Shown here: one piece after another, positions 17,577 to 26,531 of the stretch
How positions within the stretch are numbered: position 1 is the stretch's first letter
How the letters are laid out: each line of letters starts with the position of its first letter
NCBI RefSeq assembly: GCF_003014575.1
Contig: NZ_PYGF01000005.1
Span: 62,001 to 126,000 of the forward strand
Direction: 5' to 3'
DNA: 64,000 bases
DNA from: Cecembia rubra
Lineage (GTDB): Bacteria; Bacteroidota; Bacteroidia; Cytophagales; Cyclobacteriaceae
Position numbers and translations under genes: made by a program
Notes under the pieces: model-generated
Database searches by the model: none
Told to the model about the DNA's origin: nothing
Seen by the model: only the letters and a program-made list of their open reading frames with translations

Positions 17577-19469
17577 ATGAGCGATAGGATACATACACTG
17601 AGTGGGTATTTCTATGAATACCAAAAGTCAGTTACTGAGCCTGAAAATTTCTGGGCAAGAATTGCAGATTCATTTCATTGGAAAAAAAGGTGGGATAAAG
17701 TTTTGAAGTGGGATTTTGAAGGTCCAAATGTGAAATGGTTTGTCAACGGCAAATTGAATATCACTGAAAATATATTTGAAAAAAACCTTTTTGCATACGG
17801 TGACAGAACAGCAATCATCTGGGAGCCAAATGAACCCAATGAGCCATCAAAAAAAATAACCTATAAGCAGTTGTATCATCAGGTATGCCAGTTTTCCAAT
17901 GCCCTCAAATCAAAAGGCATTAAGAAGGGTGACCGGGTGGTGATTTATATGCCTATGATCCCAGAGGCGGCAGTGGCTATGCTGGCCTGTGCAAGAATTG
18001 GAGCAATCCATTCTGTTGTCTTTGCAGGATTCAGTTCAACTGCCCTCGCGGACCGTGTCAATGACTGTGAGGCAAAAGCCATTTTGACCTCTGACGGAAA
18101 TTTCAGGGGCAACAAGAAAATAGGAATTAAAAGTGTGGTGGATGAGGCGCTGGAAAGGTCATCTGTCGAAACAGTAATTGTTTGCAAGAGAACAGGACAG
18201 GAAGTAAATATGAAGGAAGGTAGGGATTTTTGGTGGGATGAAGTCCTTGAGGGACAGCATGACACTAATGTGGCAGAGGAAGTGGACAGTGAGGATCCTC
18301 TATTTATTCTTTATACTTCGGGCTCTACCGGCAAACCCAAAGGGGTGGTCCATACTACAGCAGGATATATGGTCTATACTAAGTACTCCTTTGAAAACGT
18401 ATTTCAGTATGCGCCAGGAGATATTTATTGGTGTACCGCAGATATTGGTTGGATTACTGGGCACTCTTACATCGTATATGGGCCTTTATTGTCAGGAGCA
18501 ACGACTTTGATGTTTGAGGGAGTGCCAACCTATCCTGATGCAGGACGGTTTTGGCAAGTGATAGAAAAGCATAAGGTCAATCAGTTCTATACTGCACCTA
18601 CAGCAATCCGCGCACTTCAGGCATTCGGAACTGAGCCTATTGAACCATATAATCTGGATTCGCTTAAGGTACTTGGATCAGTAGGTGAGCCGATCAACGA
18701 GGAAGCCTGGAGGTGGTATTATACCCATATAGGCAAGTCAAGATGTCCCATAGTCGATACTTGGTGGCAGACTGAGACAGGTGGTATTTTGGTTTCTCCT
18801 ATAGCAGGGATTACACCGACCAAGCCTGCATTTGCAACCCTTCCATTGCCGGGAATACAGTTGGCCATTGTTGATGCAGAAGGGAATGAACTGACAGGCA
18901 ATTCTGTCGAGGGGAACCTTTGTGTGAAATTCCCTTGGCCTTCCATGATAAGAACCACCTGGGGAGATCATGAACGCTGCAAACAGACCTATTTCTCTAC
19001 CTATAAAGGAATGTACTTTACAGGAGATGGGGTAAAGAGAGACCATGATGGTTATTACAGGATTTTGGGAAGAGTAGATGATGTGATCAACGTATCTGGA
19101 CATAGGATGGGTACTGCTGAAGTAGAAAATGCCATCAATGAGCACCCATTGGTCATAGAATCTGCAGTGGTAGGCTATCCTCATGAAATCAAGGGTCAGG
19201 GTATCTATGCCTATGTGATCTGTGACATGTCCCATAGGACTGAAGAGAACCTGGTCAATGAAATCAAAGATATGGTTTCTAAAATCATCGGCCCTATTGC
19301 TAAGCCGGACAAAATACAGATTGTGCCTGGGCTACCAAAAACCAGATCCGGTAAGATTATGAGAAGGATTCTAAGGAAAGTGGCCGAAGGGGTTACAGAT
19401 AATCTGGGAGATACTTCGACTTTGTTAGACCCAGAAGTGGTCAAACAGATCATTGATGGTCGAAAATAA
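17577..19469 (+). CDS. acs: Acetyl-CoA synthetase (AMP-forming)
   Basis: Activates acetate to acetyl-CoA through an acetyl-adenylate. At 630 residues it has the normal length and order: N-terminal cap (YFYEYQKSVTEPENFWARIA), P-loop YTSGSTGKPKG (246-256), the acetate-pocket and ATP-binding motif WWQTETGG, the hinge region GRVDDVINVSGHRMGTAEVE, and the catalytic PKTRSGKIMRR with Lys593, the residue controlled by acetylation in characterised Acs. It lies 37 nt after the receiver gene within the sensor-transporter cluster. A perfect 14-bp stem-loop follows the stop, before the next gene. Confidence 0.97.
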   Translation: MSDRIHTLSGYFYEYQKSVTEPENFWARIADSFHWKKRWDKVLKWDFEGPNVKWFVNGKLNITENIFEKNLFAYGDRTAIIWEPNEPNEPSKKITYKQLYHQVCQFSNALKSKGIKKGDRVVIYMPMIPEAAVAMLACARIGAIHSVVFAGFSSTALADRVNDCEAKAILTSDGNFRGNKKIGIKSVVDEALERSSVETVIVCKRTGQEVNMKEGRDFWWDEVLEGQHDTNVAEEVDSEDPLFILYTSGSTGKPKGVVHTTAGYMVYTKYSFENVFQYAPGDIYWCTADIGWITGHSYIVYGPLLSGATTLMFEGVPTYPDAGRFWQVIEKHKVNQFYTAPTAIRALQAFGTEPIEPYNLDSLKVLGSVGEPINEEAWRWYYTHIGKSRCPIVDTWWQTETGGILVSPIAGITPTKPAFATLPLPGIQLAIVDAEGNELTGNSVEGNLCVKFPWPSMIRTTWGDHERCKQTYFSTYKGMYFTGDGVKRDHDGYYRILGRVDDVINVSGHRMGTAEVENAINEHPLVIESAVVGYPHEIKGQGIYAYVICDMSHRTEENLVNEIKDMVSKIIGPIAKPDKIQIVPGLPKTRSGKIMRRILRKVAEGVTDNLGDTSTLLDPEVVKQIIDGRK

Positions 19470-19477
19470 TTTTTGAA

Positions 19478-19518
19478 TTTGGATTCCGGAAATCAGTAAA
19501 TTGATTCCGGAATCCAAA
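19478..19518 (+). promoter_or_regulatory. Strong stem-loop between acs and the DUF294 gene
   Basis: TTTGGATTCCGGAA (19478-19491) and TTCCGGAATCCAAA (19505-19518) are perfect 14-bp inverted arms, extended by TCA/TGA near the loop. The tail (ATTTCATAG) lacks a proper T run, and the next ATG is only 15 nt downstream. It may be an attenuator, an mRNA-stabilising 3' end for acs, or a translation block for the next gene, rather than a full terminator. Confidence 0.65.
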
Positions 19519-19532
19519 ATTTCATAGCTTTT

Positions 19533-21479
19533 ATGGCCAATGTCATTGTAAACAGGGTCAAGGAATTTCTGAAGAGATATCCACCCTTCAATTTTCTGAG
19601 TAATGACTCTTTGGAACTTGTTGCCAAGGAAGTTGAAGTCCGTTATTTTTCTGAAAATGAATTGCTTTTTGAACAGGGAGATCCAGCTCAGCAGTATTTT
19701 TTCGTTTTGAAAGAGGGATCTGTCCATTTGACAGAAAAGAAGGATGGAGTAGAAGAAATAGTTGAAGTCTGTGATGAAGGGGATGTGTTTGGTGTATTGG
19801 CTTTGCTCGGGAAAAGACCTTATCTTCTCAATGCTAGGGTGCAGGAAGAAAGTCTGATTTATGCCATCCCGGTTGCCATCTTTGAAAAGATTTTGAATGA
19901 AAACAGCAGGGTGGGTTTATATTTTGCAGCCGGTTTTGCTTCAGGGCAGGTAGTCGTTAGGACAGACCTTTCCCAGTCTCAAAAAGCCAGGACTACTTTT
20001 AAAGAAATCAGTAGAGATAGTGGGCTTTTGATTTTTACCGGGCAATCTGATCTCAATTACTCTTCCGATGTCCTGACCTGCCCGAAAGGTACCCTTATCA
20101 GTAAGGCTGTTGCTTCTATGGCTGACAAAGGGGTGGGGTCCATTGTGATTGTCAATCAAAAAGATCATCCGATTGGAATAATTACAGACAAAGATCTCCG
20201 TAACAGATTGATTGCCAAAAATAAAAGCTATGAAACTCCTGTAGAGGAGTTAATGACCGCCCCTGTGATCACCAAAAAGAAAGACGCAGCATTTTCTGAG
20301 CTTTATATCACAATGATCAAAAACAGGTTGCACCATTTGATTTTTACAGAAGACGGTACTATGGATTCTCCTGTTACAGGAATTCTTTCCGATCATGATA
20401 TTTTACTATCACAGGGCAATAGTCCAGCAGTATTGATCAATGCACTGATGAATACTTGGGAAATCAATGAAATGGCCAAAATACGGGATAGGGCAGAAAA
20501 ATTGTTGGCATATTACCTGGAAAATGAGGTTTCTATTGACTTTGTGGCCAGTATAATTTCAGAGATCAATGACATCATCATTAAGAGGGCCGTGGAAATG
20601 GCAAAAAAGAAGTATGAACCTGATTTTCCGGAGATTTCAAAAGTCAAATTTTGTTTCCTTTCTTTAGGTTCTGAGGGTAGGGAAGAGCAGCTTTTAAGAA
20701 CTGACCTGGACAATGCTATTGTTTTTGAGGATGTAGCAGGATCCAAACTAGAGGAGACCAAAGCCTATATGCTGCTAATTGCACAGCAAGTGATTGAGAT
20801 TCTCCTGGCCTGTGGCTTTCAGCCTTGTCCTGCCGATATCATGGCCAATAACCCAAAATATTGTCAGCCTCTATCCACTTGGAAAAACATGTTTTCAGAC
20901 TGGATTCACAGCCCAAACCAACAGGCGCTGATGAATGCTACAATCTTTTTTGATTATAGGGCCATTATAGGAAATAAATCATTGGCTGATGAGCTCACAG
21001 AGCATATCTATAATGAGATAACCGGTAAAAGTATTTTTCTTAATTTTTTGGCAAAGAATGCGCTTTTGAATCCCCCTCCTCTAGGCTTTTTTAGGAATTT
21101 TATAGTAGAAAAATCCGGAGAACAAAAGGATAAATTCGATATTAAATTAAGAGCAATGATGCCATTGGCGGATATAGGCAGGCTTTTGGTACTCAGTCAT
21201 CGTGTAGTTGGCATCAACAATACATTCAGACGATTTGAAAAATTGGCTGATTTGGAGCCAAATTATAGGGACCTTATGTTGGAAGCTGGGAAGGCTTATG
21301 AAATATTGATGCGGATGAGGGCCATAGAGGGGCTGAATTCAGGAAATTCAGGAAGGTATATCCATCCTGAGAAATTAGGTAAACTTCAGCGTCAATTATT
21401 GAAAAATGCCTTTGCACCTATAGATGAATTACAAAAGATCATACAAGTGAGGTTTCAGCTTGATTATTTCAGGAATTGA
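19533..21479 (+). CDS. cNMP-binding/CBS/DUF294 nucleotidyltransferase signalling protein
   Basis: A 648-residue soluble protein with four recognisable parts: a cyclic-nucleotide-binding-like domain (about 10-135, EVRYFSENELLFEQGDPAQQ; the phosphate cassette is degenerate, GDVFGVLALLGKRPYLLNAR), a CBS pair (about 180-300, GIITDKDLRNR and GILSDHDIL), a GlnD-like nucleotidyltransferase (LSLGSEGREEQLLRTDLDNA near residue 380, retaining GS and DxD), and a helical C-terminal domain. The CBS pair may bind adenine nucleotides. Proteins of this layout often sit with an acs/symporter and an exonuclease in other bacteria, as here. The modified target is unknown. It is 63 nt after acs and 1 nt before the exonuclease. 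Confidence 0.85.
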   Translation: MANVIVNRVKEFLKRYPPFNFLSNDSLELVAKEVEVRYFSENELLFEQGDPAQQYFFVLKEGSVHLTEKKDGVEEIVEVCDEGDVFGVLALLGKRPYLLNARVQEESLIYAIPVAIFEKILNENSRVGLYFAAGFASGQVVVRTDLSQSQKARTTFKEISRDSGLLIFTGQSDLNYSSDVLTCPKGTLISKAVASMADKGVGSIVIVNQKDHPIGIITDKDLRNRLIAKNKSYETPVEELMTAPVITKKKDAAFSELYITMIKNRLHHLIFTEDGTMDSPVTGILSDHDILLSQGNSPAVLINALMNTWEINEMAKIRDRAEKLLAYYLENEVSIDFVASIISEINDIIIKRAVEMAKKKYEPDFPEISKVKFCFLSLGSEGREEQLLRTDLDNAIVFEDVAGSKLEETKAYMLLIAQQVIEILLACGFQPCPADIMANNPKYCQPLSTWKNMFSDWIHSPNQQALMNATIFFDYRAIIGNKSLADELTEHIYNEITGKSIFLNFLAKNALLNPPPLGFFRNFIVEKSGEQKDKFDIKLRAMMPLADIGRLLVLSHRVVGINNTFRRFEKLADLEPNYRDLMLEAGKAYEILMRMRAIEGLNSGNSGRYIHPEKLGKLQRQLLKNAFAPIDELQKIIQVRFQLDYFRN

Positions 21480-21480
21480 T

Positions 21481-22155
21481 ATGGATTGGTTGAGTAGGGT
21501 TTTTGGTAATAAGATACCCAAAGCGGTTTTCATTGAAGAATATGAGCGCCTCTTTGAAAAGCCCATTCCCCCTATGCGGCCAATAAGCCAACTTACTTTT
21601 GTTCTTATTGATACTGAAACAACAGGTCTTGATCATAAAAAAGACTTCATCATTTCATTTGGGGCCATTAAACTTAAATCCTATGTTTTGAAAATAGACA
21701 CAGCCCTTGAAATTTACCTGCAGACTCCTTTAAAGAGGAAGGAGGCCATTGAGGTCCATGAAATTCTGGATACCGGAAACGGAATGGCTATTAAGGAATT
21801 TGGCAAACAGTTTTTAAAGTATATAGGGAAGGATATAATTGTAGGACACCACATAGGCTTTGACCTTTTGATGCTCGAAAAAGCTTTGAAACCTTTTGGA
21901 TTGAAAAAGCTGCTCAATCCAGTATTAGATACACAATATTTGGCCATGAGATTAGAGAAAGGGCCACAATTTGATCTTTCTCTGGGCAAACCCGGAGAAT
22001 ATGTCCTTGACAGTTTGTGCAATCGGTACGGTATTGAATTGGATGACAGGCATACAGCAGCCGGTGATGCCTTCCTTACTGGTCAGCTACTTATGAAGCT
22101 TTTGAAATTGGCAGAGAAAAAGGGGATCAAGGATTTTGGAAATTTGATTAGATAA
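21481..22155 (+). CDS. DnaQ-like 3'-5' exonuclease
   Basis: A 224-residue DEDDh-type exonuclease with ExoI motif LIDTETTGLD (Asp44, Glu46), ExoII region VGHHIGFDLLML and ExoIII DDRHTAAGDAFLTGQ with the conserved His and Asp. It resembles the epsilon-type stand-alone exonuclease that accompanies DUF294 proteins. The start ATG is 1 nt after the upstream stop; the longer frame from 21460 would overlap that gene and is less likely. Its role in the acetate cluster is unknown. It closes the plus-strand run. Confidence 0.9.
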   Translation: MDWLSRVFGNKIPKAVFIEEYERLFEKPIPPMRPISQLTFVLIDTETTGLDHKKDFIISFGAIKLKSYVLKIDTALEIYLQTPLKRKEAIEVHEILDTGNGMAIKEFGKQFLKYIGKDIIVGHHIGFDLLMLEKALKPFGLKKLLNPVLDTQYLAMRLEKGPQFDLSLGKPGEYVLDSLCNRYGIELDDRHTAAGDAFLTGQLLMKLLKLAEKKGIKDFGNLIR

Positions 22156-22184
22156 AAGGGGGCTTTGAGTCCTAGCTTCTAACG

Positions 22185-22838
22185 TTAATTACTTTTTACT
22201 TTTTGTAATAATTTTTGCAGATGTTCCTGTTTTTTAGGTTCTCGGTTTAATTTACAAAACCTTGTATGAAAACGGTGTTTCATTAAAAAATCAATCTGGA
22301 GTTCCAACCATTTTTCCTCATTAAGAGCAGGATCATCATGAACTAATTCTTGGAAAAGTTGGGAACTTCCCTTTTGAAATAGATCCGTACCTAAGTATTC
22401 TAGATCTGCATCGGCCAAAATTTTCCCCAGATGGTTTTTGGGATTTTGTGGGACTTTTGTGGCCATAATTGTCGTACATATTTCATCGATTTCCTCTTGG
22501 GAAAACCCCCAAGATGGTAGCTCCTTTTCTACAATTTTACAGCTGATGTTTTCATGATCCTTTTTTTGGAAAAGATAACCCATGTCATGGAACAAAGCAG
22601 CTACCATGAGTAATTCGAGTGCTTTGTCTGAAAGGTTTTCTTTTTCACCTATCAATTGGGCTTTTTCAATTACATATTGGGTATGTAAATAATTATGATA
22701 GGTTAGGTGTGTTGGAAGGTTTACTTCCAATTCTGCCATATATTTTGCATACAACAAAGGGAATCTATTTAGTTCTTTTTTAATAGTCACTTTTTTTCTT
22801 AATAAGACCTCCTTTAACTTCTTTGATGCTTTGAACAT
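22185..22838 (-). CDS. HD-domain protein
   Basis: A predicted metal-dependent phosphohydrolase. The HD signature is visible as HNYLHTQYV followed by ALFHDMGYLF (the His-Asp pair) and ILADADLEYLG. The long helical C-terminus includes KHRFHTRFCKLNREPKK. The substrate is unknown; HD proteins of this size hydrolyse nucleotides or cyclic dinucleotides. The start is uncertain: the frame is open to ATG 22865, ATG 22838 overlaps the YitT gene by 59 nt, and a GTG at 22790 would overlap its stop by only 11 nt and still include the whole HD core. It is the last gene of the minus-strand signalling run. Confidence 0.75.
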   Translation of the reverse strand: MFKASKKLKEVLLRKKVTIKKELNRFPLLYAKYMAELEVNLPTHLTYHNYLHTQYVIEKAQLIGEKENLSDKALELLMVAALFHDMGYLFQKKDHENISCKIVEKELPSWGFSQEEIDEICTTIMATKVPQNPKNHLGKILADADLEYLGTDLFQKGSSQLFQELVHDDPALNEEKWLELQIDFLMKHRFHTRFCKLNREPKKQEHLQKLLQKVKSN

Positions 22839-23664
22839 AGAAAAATGCCTGAGGATCAATTTCATTGACAGCTTCTTTGATCCTATGGATTTCTAACCTG
22901 GTGACGATGGACATGATGATATCACAGTCCGCTTTGGAGTCAATTTGATTTGGCAAGTAACCCCTTTCTCCTTTATACACTGAAATAGCCTTACCGAAAT
23001 CCTTGACGATCAGTTTTTTTATTTGTTCATAATCTTTGGATATGATGGTAAGTGCAGTGTATTCTTCGAAGCCATCCACTACATAATCAGATGTTTTCAT
23101 GGCTGTGAAATAAACCAAGATGGAATACATGGCAGTTTCAATTCCAAATTCATAGGCTGCTCCCAAAATAATCAGTGAATTCATGGCCATTATTGTTTCC
23201 CCTGAGGTGAGGCCGGATTTTTTTTGGGTATAGTAGCCAATGATTTCCAGACCATCAATGACTCCACCTCCTCTGATTACAAAACCTATGCCCAAACCAA
23301 TAAAAAATCCCCCAAAAACCGCAATTAATACCTTGTCTGTTGTAAATATGGGAATTTGAATGAAGTACATCCCTAAGGCCAGGAGGAATACAGCAAAGCA
23401 GGCCTTTACGGCAAATACCTGCCCAATTTTTTTGTAACCAAGTATGAGAAAAGGGATATTGAAAATGACCAATAGGATACTGATATGGATATTCGAAAAT
23501 CCTGTTACCAATATTGATATGCCAGTAACTCCACCATCCAAAAAATTATTTGGAACCATGAAGCCCTGAAGGCCAATTACTGCCAAAAGCACTCCGATAA
23601 TGGTGTAGGTGATTGATTTTAGGGAAAAGATGGATTTCCAATGATTTTTTTTTGAAAGACTCAT
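22780..23664 (-). CDS. YitT-family membrane protein (DUF161/DUF2179)
   Basis: A 294-residue protein with about five or six helices in two related halves (FMVPNNFLDGGVTGISILV and GGFFIGLGIGFVIRGGGVID) and a C-terminal soluble DUF2179 domain (TALTIISKDYEQIKKLIV to MSIVTRLEIHRIKEAVNEID). The function of YitT proteins is not established; transport has been proposed. The frame extends to 23718 but only with a TTG, so ATG 23664 (MSLSKKNHW) is chosen, 37 nt after the cyclase gene stop. It is co-directional with the kinase, receiver and cyclase genes. Confidence 0.85.
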   Translation of the reverse strand: MSLSKKNHWKSIFSLKSITYTIIGVLLAVIGLQGFMVPNNFLDGGVTGISILVTGFSNIHISILLVIFNIPFLILGYKKIGQVFAVKACFAVFLLALGMYFIQIPIFTTDKVLIAVFGGFFIGLGIGFVIRGGGVIDGLEIIGYYTQKKSGLTSGETIMAMNSLIILGAAYEFGIETAMYSILVYFTAMKTSDYVVDGFEEYTALTIISKDYEQIKKLIVKDFGKAISVYKGERGYLPNQIDSKADCDIIMSIVTRLEIHRIKEAVNEIDPQAFFYVQSIKEVKGGLIKKKSDY

Positions 23665-23701
23665 ATTTGATGGGGTTGTACTGATTTTTTGGCTCTTTCC
23701 A

Positions 23702-24742
23702 TCACTCCAAGACTTCAAATGCTTTAATAGGATGTTGTTTGTTCTTTAATTCAAGAAGGCCGATTTCATTGCACTTAAAAGATTCCTTGACGAGTTCGTA
23801 GCATTTTTCAGATATCAATATTTGGTTTTTCCCAGCAGAGGCCTGAAGTCTTGCAGCAACATTTACCGTATCACCTATTACCGTATAATCCAACCTTTTT
23901 AATGTGACAGAGCCAATATTTCCCCATACCATGTCACCAGTATTGATTCCAATTGATACTTCGGGTTTGTAGGAACCAGCGTCCAGGCCAATCTCTGAGT
24001 TTTTTAATTTTTCACGAATTGAAATGCAGCATTCAATTGCCCTATCCAAATGAAAATCTCCTTTAAAAGTAGCCAAAACGGCATCTCCCATGAATTTATC
24101 AACTACTCCATTTTCCTTGATAATTTCTTTGACCATGATATCAAAGTAGGCATTTAACAAGTTTACAACTTTATCAGCAGGTTCGTTTTCGGAAATTGCA
24201 GTAAAACCACAGATATCAATAAATGCAATTGTTCCATCTATGATTTGATTATTGGCCAGAACATTTTCAATTTCTTTCCCACCCATAAAATTGAGGACTG
24301 TTTCATCCACATACATTTTGAGAATGTTGTTTTCCTGAACAGCCTTCAATGTTTCTCTAAGGACCTGAACATGTTTGATGGTGCGGTCAATGGTTATTTC
24401 AAGATCTGAAAAATTCACGGGTTTTGTTACAAAATCGAATGCACCTCTATTCATAGCAACACGGATATTGTCCATATCCCCATATGCCGAAACAATTACT
24501 GATTTGAGTAAAAAATTCTGCTCATTCAATTTAGATAATAGGGTAAGCCCATCCATTTCAGGCATATTGATGTCGCTAAGGACAACATCTACGTCATGAT
24601 GTTCTTCCAATTGTTGAAGGGCATGTCGGCCATTATGTGCAAATAAAAATTCATATTCATTTTGTCGGATTTTCTGTCTAAATTTTTGTTTGATCAAAAC
24701 TTCCAGATCTTCCTCATCGTCCACGACCAAAATCTTTGCCAT
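23702..24742 (-). CDS. Response regulator with class III adenylate cyclase output
   Basis: A 346-residue two-domain protein: receiver (1-120; Asp57 in VLSDINMPEMDG, switch VIVSAYG, FVTKPVN) and class III nucleotide cyclase (about 165-345). The two metal-binding aspartates are Asp176 (AFIDICGFTAI) and Asp220 (VDKFMGDAVLATF). Lys216 and Asp285 (KRLDYTVIGD) fit adenine recognition, and Asn294 and Arg298 (NVAARLQ) complete the active site, so it should be active and make cAMP. It shares one base with the upstream receiver gene (TAATG), so the HK-receiver-cyclase order is a tight operon: phosphorylation would set cyclase activity. Confidence 0.93.
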   Translation of the reverse strand: MAKILVVDDEEDLEVLIKQKFRQKIRQNEYEFLFAHNGRHALQQLEEHHDVDVVLSDINMPEMDGLTLLSKLNEQNFLLKSVIVSAYGDMDNIRVAMNRGAFDFVTKPVNFSDLEITIDRTIKHVQVLRETLKAVQENNILKMYVDETVLNFMGGKEIENVLANNQIIDGTIAFIDICGFTAISENEPADKVVNLLNAYFDIMVKEIIKENGVVDKFMGDAVLATFKGDFHLDRAIECCISIREKLKNSEIGLDAGSYKPEVSIGINTGDMVWGNIGSVTLKRLDYTVIGDTVNVAARLQASAGKNQILISEKCYELVKESFKCNEIGLLELKNKQHPIKAFEVLE

Positions 24743-25128
24743 TATCCTTCTTTCTGTTTAATTAATTGAGATATTTCTGTTTTCAGATTTTCAAAATCAA
24801 TCGGCTTGGTAAAAAAACCTTTAGCGCCGGAATTGATTGCTTTATTGTAATTATCAGAATCACCATATGCCGAAATCATACTTACCAGGATATTTGGATA
24901 TTTTGATTTGATTTTTTCCAACAATTCGAGTCCTGTCATCCCAGGCATATTGATATCGGAGAAGACATATACTACGCTCGGGGGATTTTCACTTCCTAAA
25001 ACCTCAAGCGCCTCCTCTCCGGAAAAAGCAAAATCCAATTGGATTTCATTGTTACGGAGCTCCTTGCGGAACTTTTGACGGAAGAGCATTTCCACGTCTT
25101 TTTCATCATCTACAATTAGTATCTTCAT
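24742..25128 (-). CDS. Receiver-only response regulator (paralog of the one at 39.5 kb)
   Basis: A 128-residue receiver with the acidic pair Asp7-Asp8, phosphorylation site Asp58 (YVFSDINMPGMTG), switch VSMISAYGD and FFTKPID lysine. No output domain. It is strikingly like the receiver at 39554-39931: both share the ILFRQK/MLFRQK segment, AFSG, FSDINMPGMTGLELL, SMISAYGD and NSGAK. It lies 12 nt after the kinase gene and overlaps the cyclase start by one base. It may compete with the cyclase's receiver for phosphate from the kinase. Confidence 0.92.
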   Translation of the reverse strand: MKILIVDDEKDVEMLFRQKFRKELRNNEIQLDFAFSGEEALEVLGSENPPSVVYVFSDINMPGMTGLELLEKIKSKYPNILVSMISAYGDSDNYNKAINSGAKGFFTKPIDFENLKTEISQLIKQKEG

Positions 25129-25140
25129 GCAATTTTTAGT

Positions 25141-26025
25141 TTAAGACACAGGGATTTTAATAATAAACTTTGTAAAAAAGCCCTCTTTTGATTCAATATT
25201 TATGGTGCCTTGGTGTGCACTGACAATGTCTGAAGAAATACTCAGCCCTAAACCCGTACCCTGTGTCCCTTTTTTTGTAGTAAAAAATGGCTGGAGAATT
25301 TTGTCCTTAATATCTTCTGAGATTCCTTGTCCATTATCTTCAACCGCGATAATAACAATATTATCTTTTTTTCTGGTGCTTATTTTGAGAACTGGCTCCC
25401 GGTTGCCGCCCTGTGAAATATTATTATTTTCCCTCATGGCATCAAAGGCATTATTACAGAGATTTAATATGACCCTGCTGAAATCTTCCTGTTTTAAAGG
25501 TATAAGTCCGATGTCTTCCGAAAGATCAAACTCAATTTTAACATTGATGGGAGACTTGCTAGCTCTCATCCCATGAAAAGCAAGGTTCACATATTCTTTG
25601 ATCAATTGGTTAATGTCGGTAGGCTCAAAAACACCATTATTACCACGGGACTGTAGTAGCATAGAGGTGACTATTCGGTTTACCCTTTGTCCATTTTGTT
25701 GGATTTTGTCCAAATTGTACTTAAGATCGTTGAGGATTGCTTCGATATCTTCTATGGCCTCAGTTTTTTCTAAACCCTTCAATATATCTTCAATTTCCTG
25801 TAAAAACTCAATGCTTAGTTCCGAAAAGTTATTGATGAAATTAAGCGGGTTTTTTATTTCATGGGCAATACCTGCTGATAACATACCTAGACTTGCCAGT
25901 TTTTCATTTTTGATTACCTGCTCCTTAAATAGCTGAACCTCCTTTTGGGATTGATCCAGCAATTCAGATTTATCCAATAAAAGCTGTTTGAGTTTTTCAA
26001 TTTGCTCTTCCAAATCCTCTTTCAT
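25141..26025 (-). CDS. Soluble histidine kinase with N-terminal coiled coil
   Basis: A 294-residue cytoplasmic kinase with no sensor domain: coiled coil (about 1-42), H-box LSAGIAHEIKNPLNFINNFS with His55, N-box NLCNNAFDAM, G1 EDNGQGISEDIKDKIL and G2 TGLGLSISSDIVSAHQG. The dimerisation helices are joined by a plain linker (LKGLEKTEAIEDIEAILND) without the charged repeat seen in four other kinases here. It should work with the receiver and receiver-cyclase immediately downstream. Signal input probably comes through the coiled coil or partner proteins. Confidence 0.92.
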   Translation of the reverse strand: MKEDLEEQIEKLKQLLLDKSELLDQSQKEVQLFKEQVIKNEKLASLGMLSAGIAHEIKNPLNFINNFSELSIEFLQEIEDILKGLEKTEAIEDIEAILNDLKYNLDKIQQNGQRVNRIVTSMLLQSRGNNGVFEPTDINQLIKEYVNLAFHGMRASKSPINVKIEFDLSEDIGLIPLKQEDFSRVILNLCNNAFDAMRENNNISQGGNREPVLKISTRKKDNIVIIAVEDNGQGISEDIKDKILQPFFTTKKGTQGTGLGLSISSDIVSAHQGTINIESKEGFFTKFIIKIPVS

Positions 26026-26366
26026 GAGCTTATAATTGTCTTAAGTAATCAGCCTCCATGTATGAATTAATTATTTAAATGCAGATCAAGAAAATTGATT
26101 TTCCTTGTATTATTTACCTCAAATACCTTTCTAATATACTAAAAAATCAATCAGCTATTGCTAGTGTATTTATTTTCAATACATTATGAATAGGTTTAGT
26201 TGGTTTTTAGGTTTTAATTGATTTCCCAATTCTACTCTTAACGAAAAGTTCTAATCTATAAGTAAATTAATTAAATCTCAAGTAAATCATCTAAAAATAC
26301 TTAAGGATTTGGAAAAAACAATTATTGATTATCGCATAGTCTTGATTTACAGAATTTAATAATTTT

Positions 26367-26395
26367 TTGGTAATGACAAAAAAAAATGTAATTTG
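26367..26395 (+). promoter_or_regulatory. Promoter of the lipoprotein-sensor kinase operon
   Basis: TTG (26367-26369), a 19-nt spacer and TAATTTG (26389-26395) match the Bacteroidota consensus with one missing base in the -7 element. RNA would start near 26402, giving a leader of about 130 nt that contains two inverted repeats. Confidence 0.6.
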
Positions 26396-26421
26396 GCATA
26401 GAAATTCACTATACATACAAA

Positions 26422-26442
26422 AAAGTTAATTTTATTAACTTT
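26422..26442 (+). promoter_or_regulatory. Perfect palindrome in the operon leader
   Basis: AAAGTTAAT (26422-26430), TTT, ATTAACTTT (26434-26442): 9-bp perfect arms with a 3-nt centre, placed about 20 nt past the expected RNA start. The position suits a repressor site; the A+T-only stem would be a weak RNA hairpin. A second hairpin, CAAAAACT (26454-26461) with AGTTTTTG (26472-26479), follows. Confidence 0.45.
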
Positions 26443-26531
26443 AAAAAGCGTTTCAAAAACTCCTCCATTTAAGTTTTTGGGGGTTTGGATTAGATAATTA
26501 ATGTTTTCAAATTTTTAAAAATTTATCAAAA

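Larger units (their letters stand above)
26026..26531. other. A+T-rich divergent regulatory region
   Basis: A 506-nt non-coding gap between the kinase-cyclase operon (minus) and the lipoprotein-sensor operon (plus). No open frame of note. Its right side holds a good promoter (26367-26395), a perfect palindrome (26422-26442) and a second hairpin (26454-26479), called separately. On the minus strand I see no clear TAnnTTTG element near the kinase start. Confidence 0.6.
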
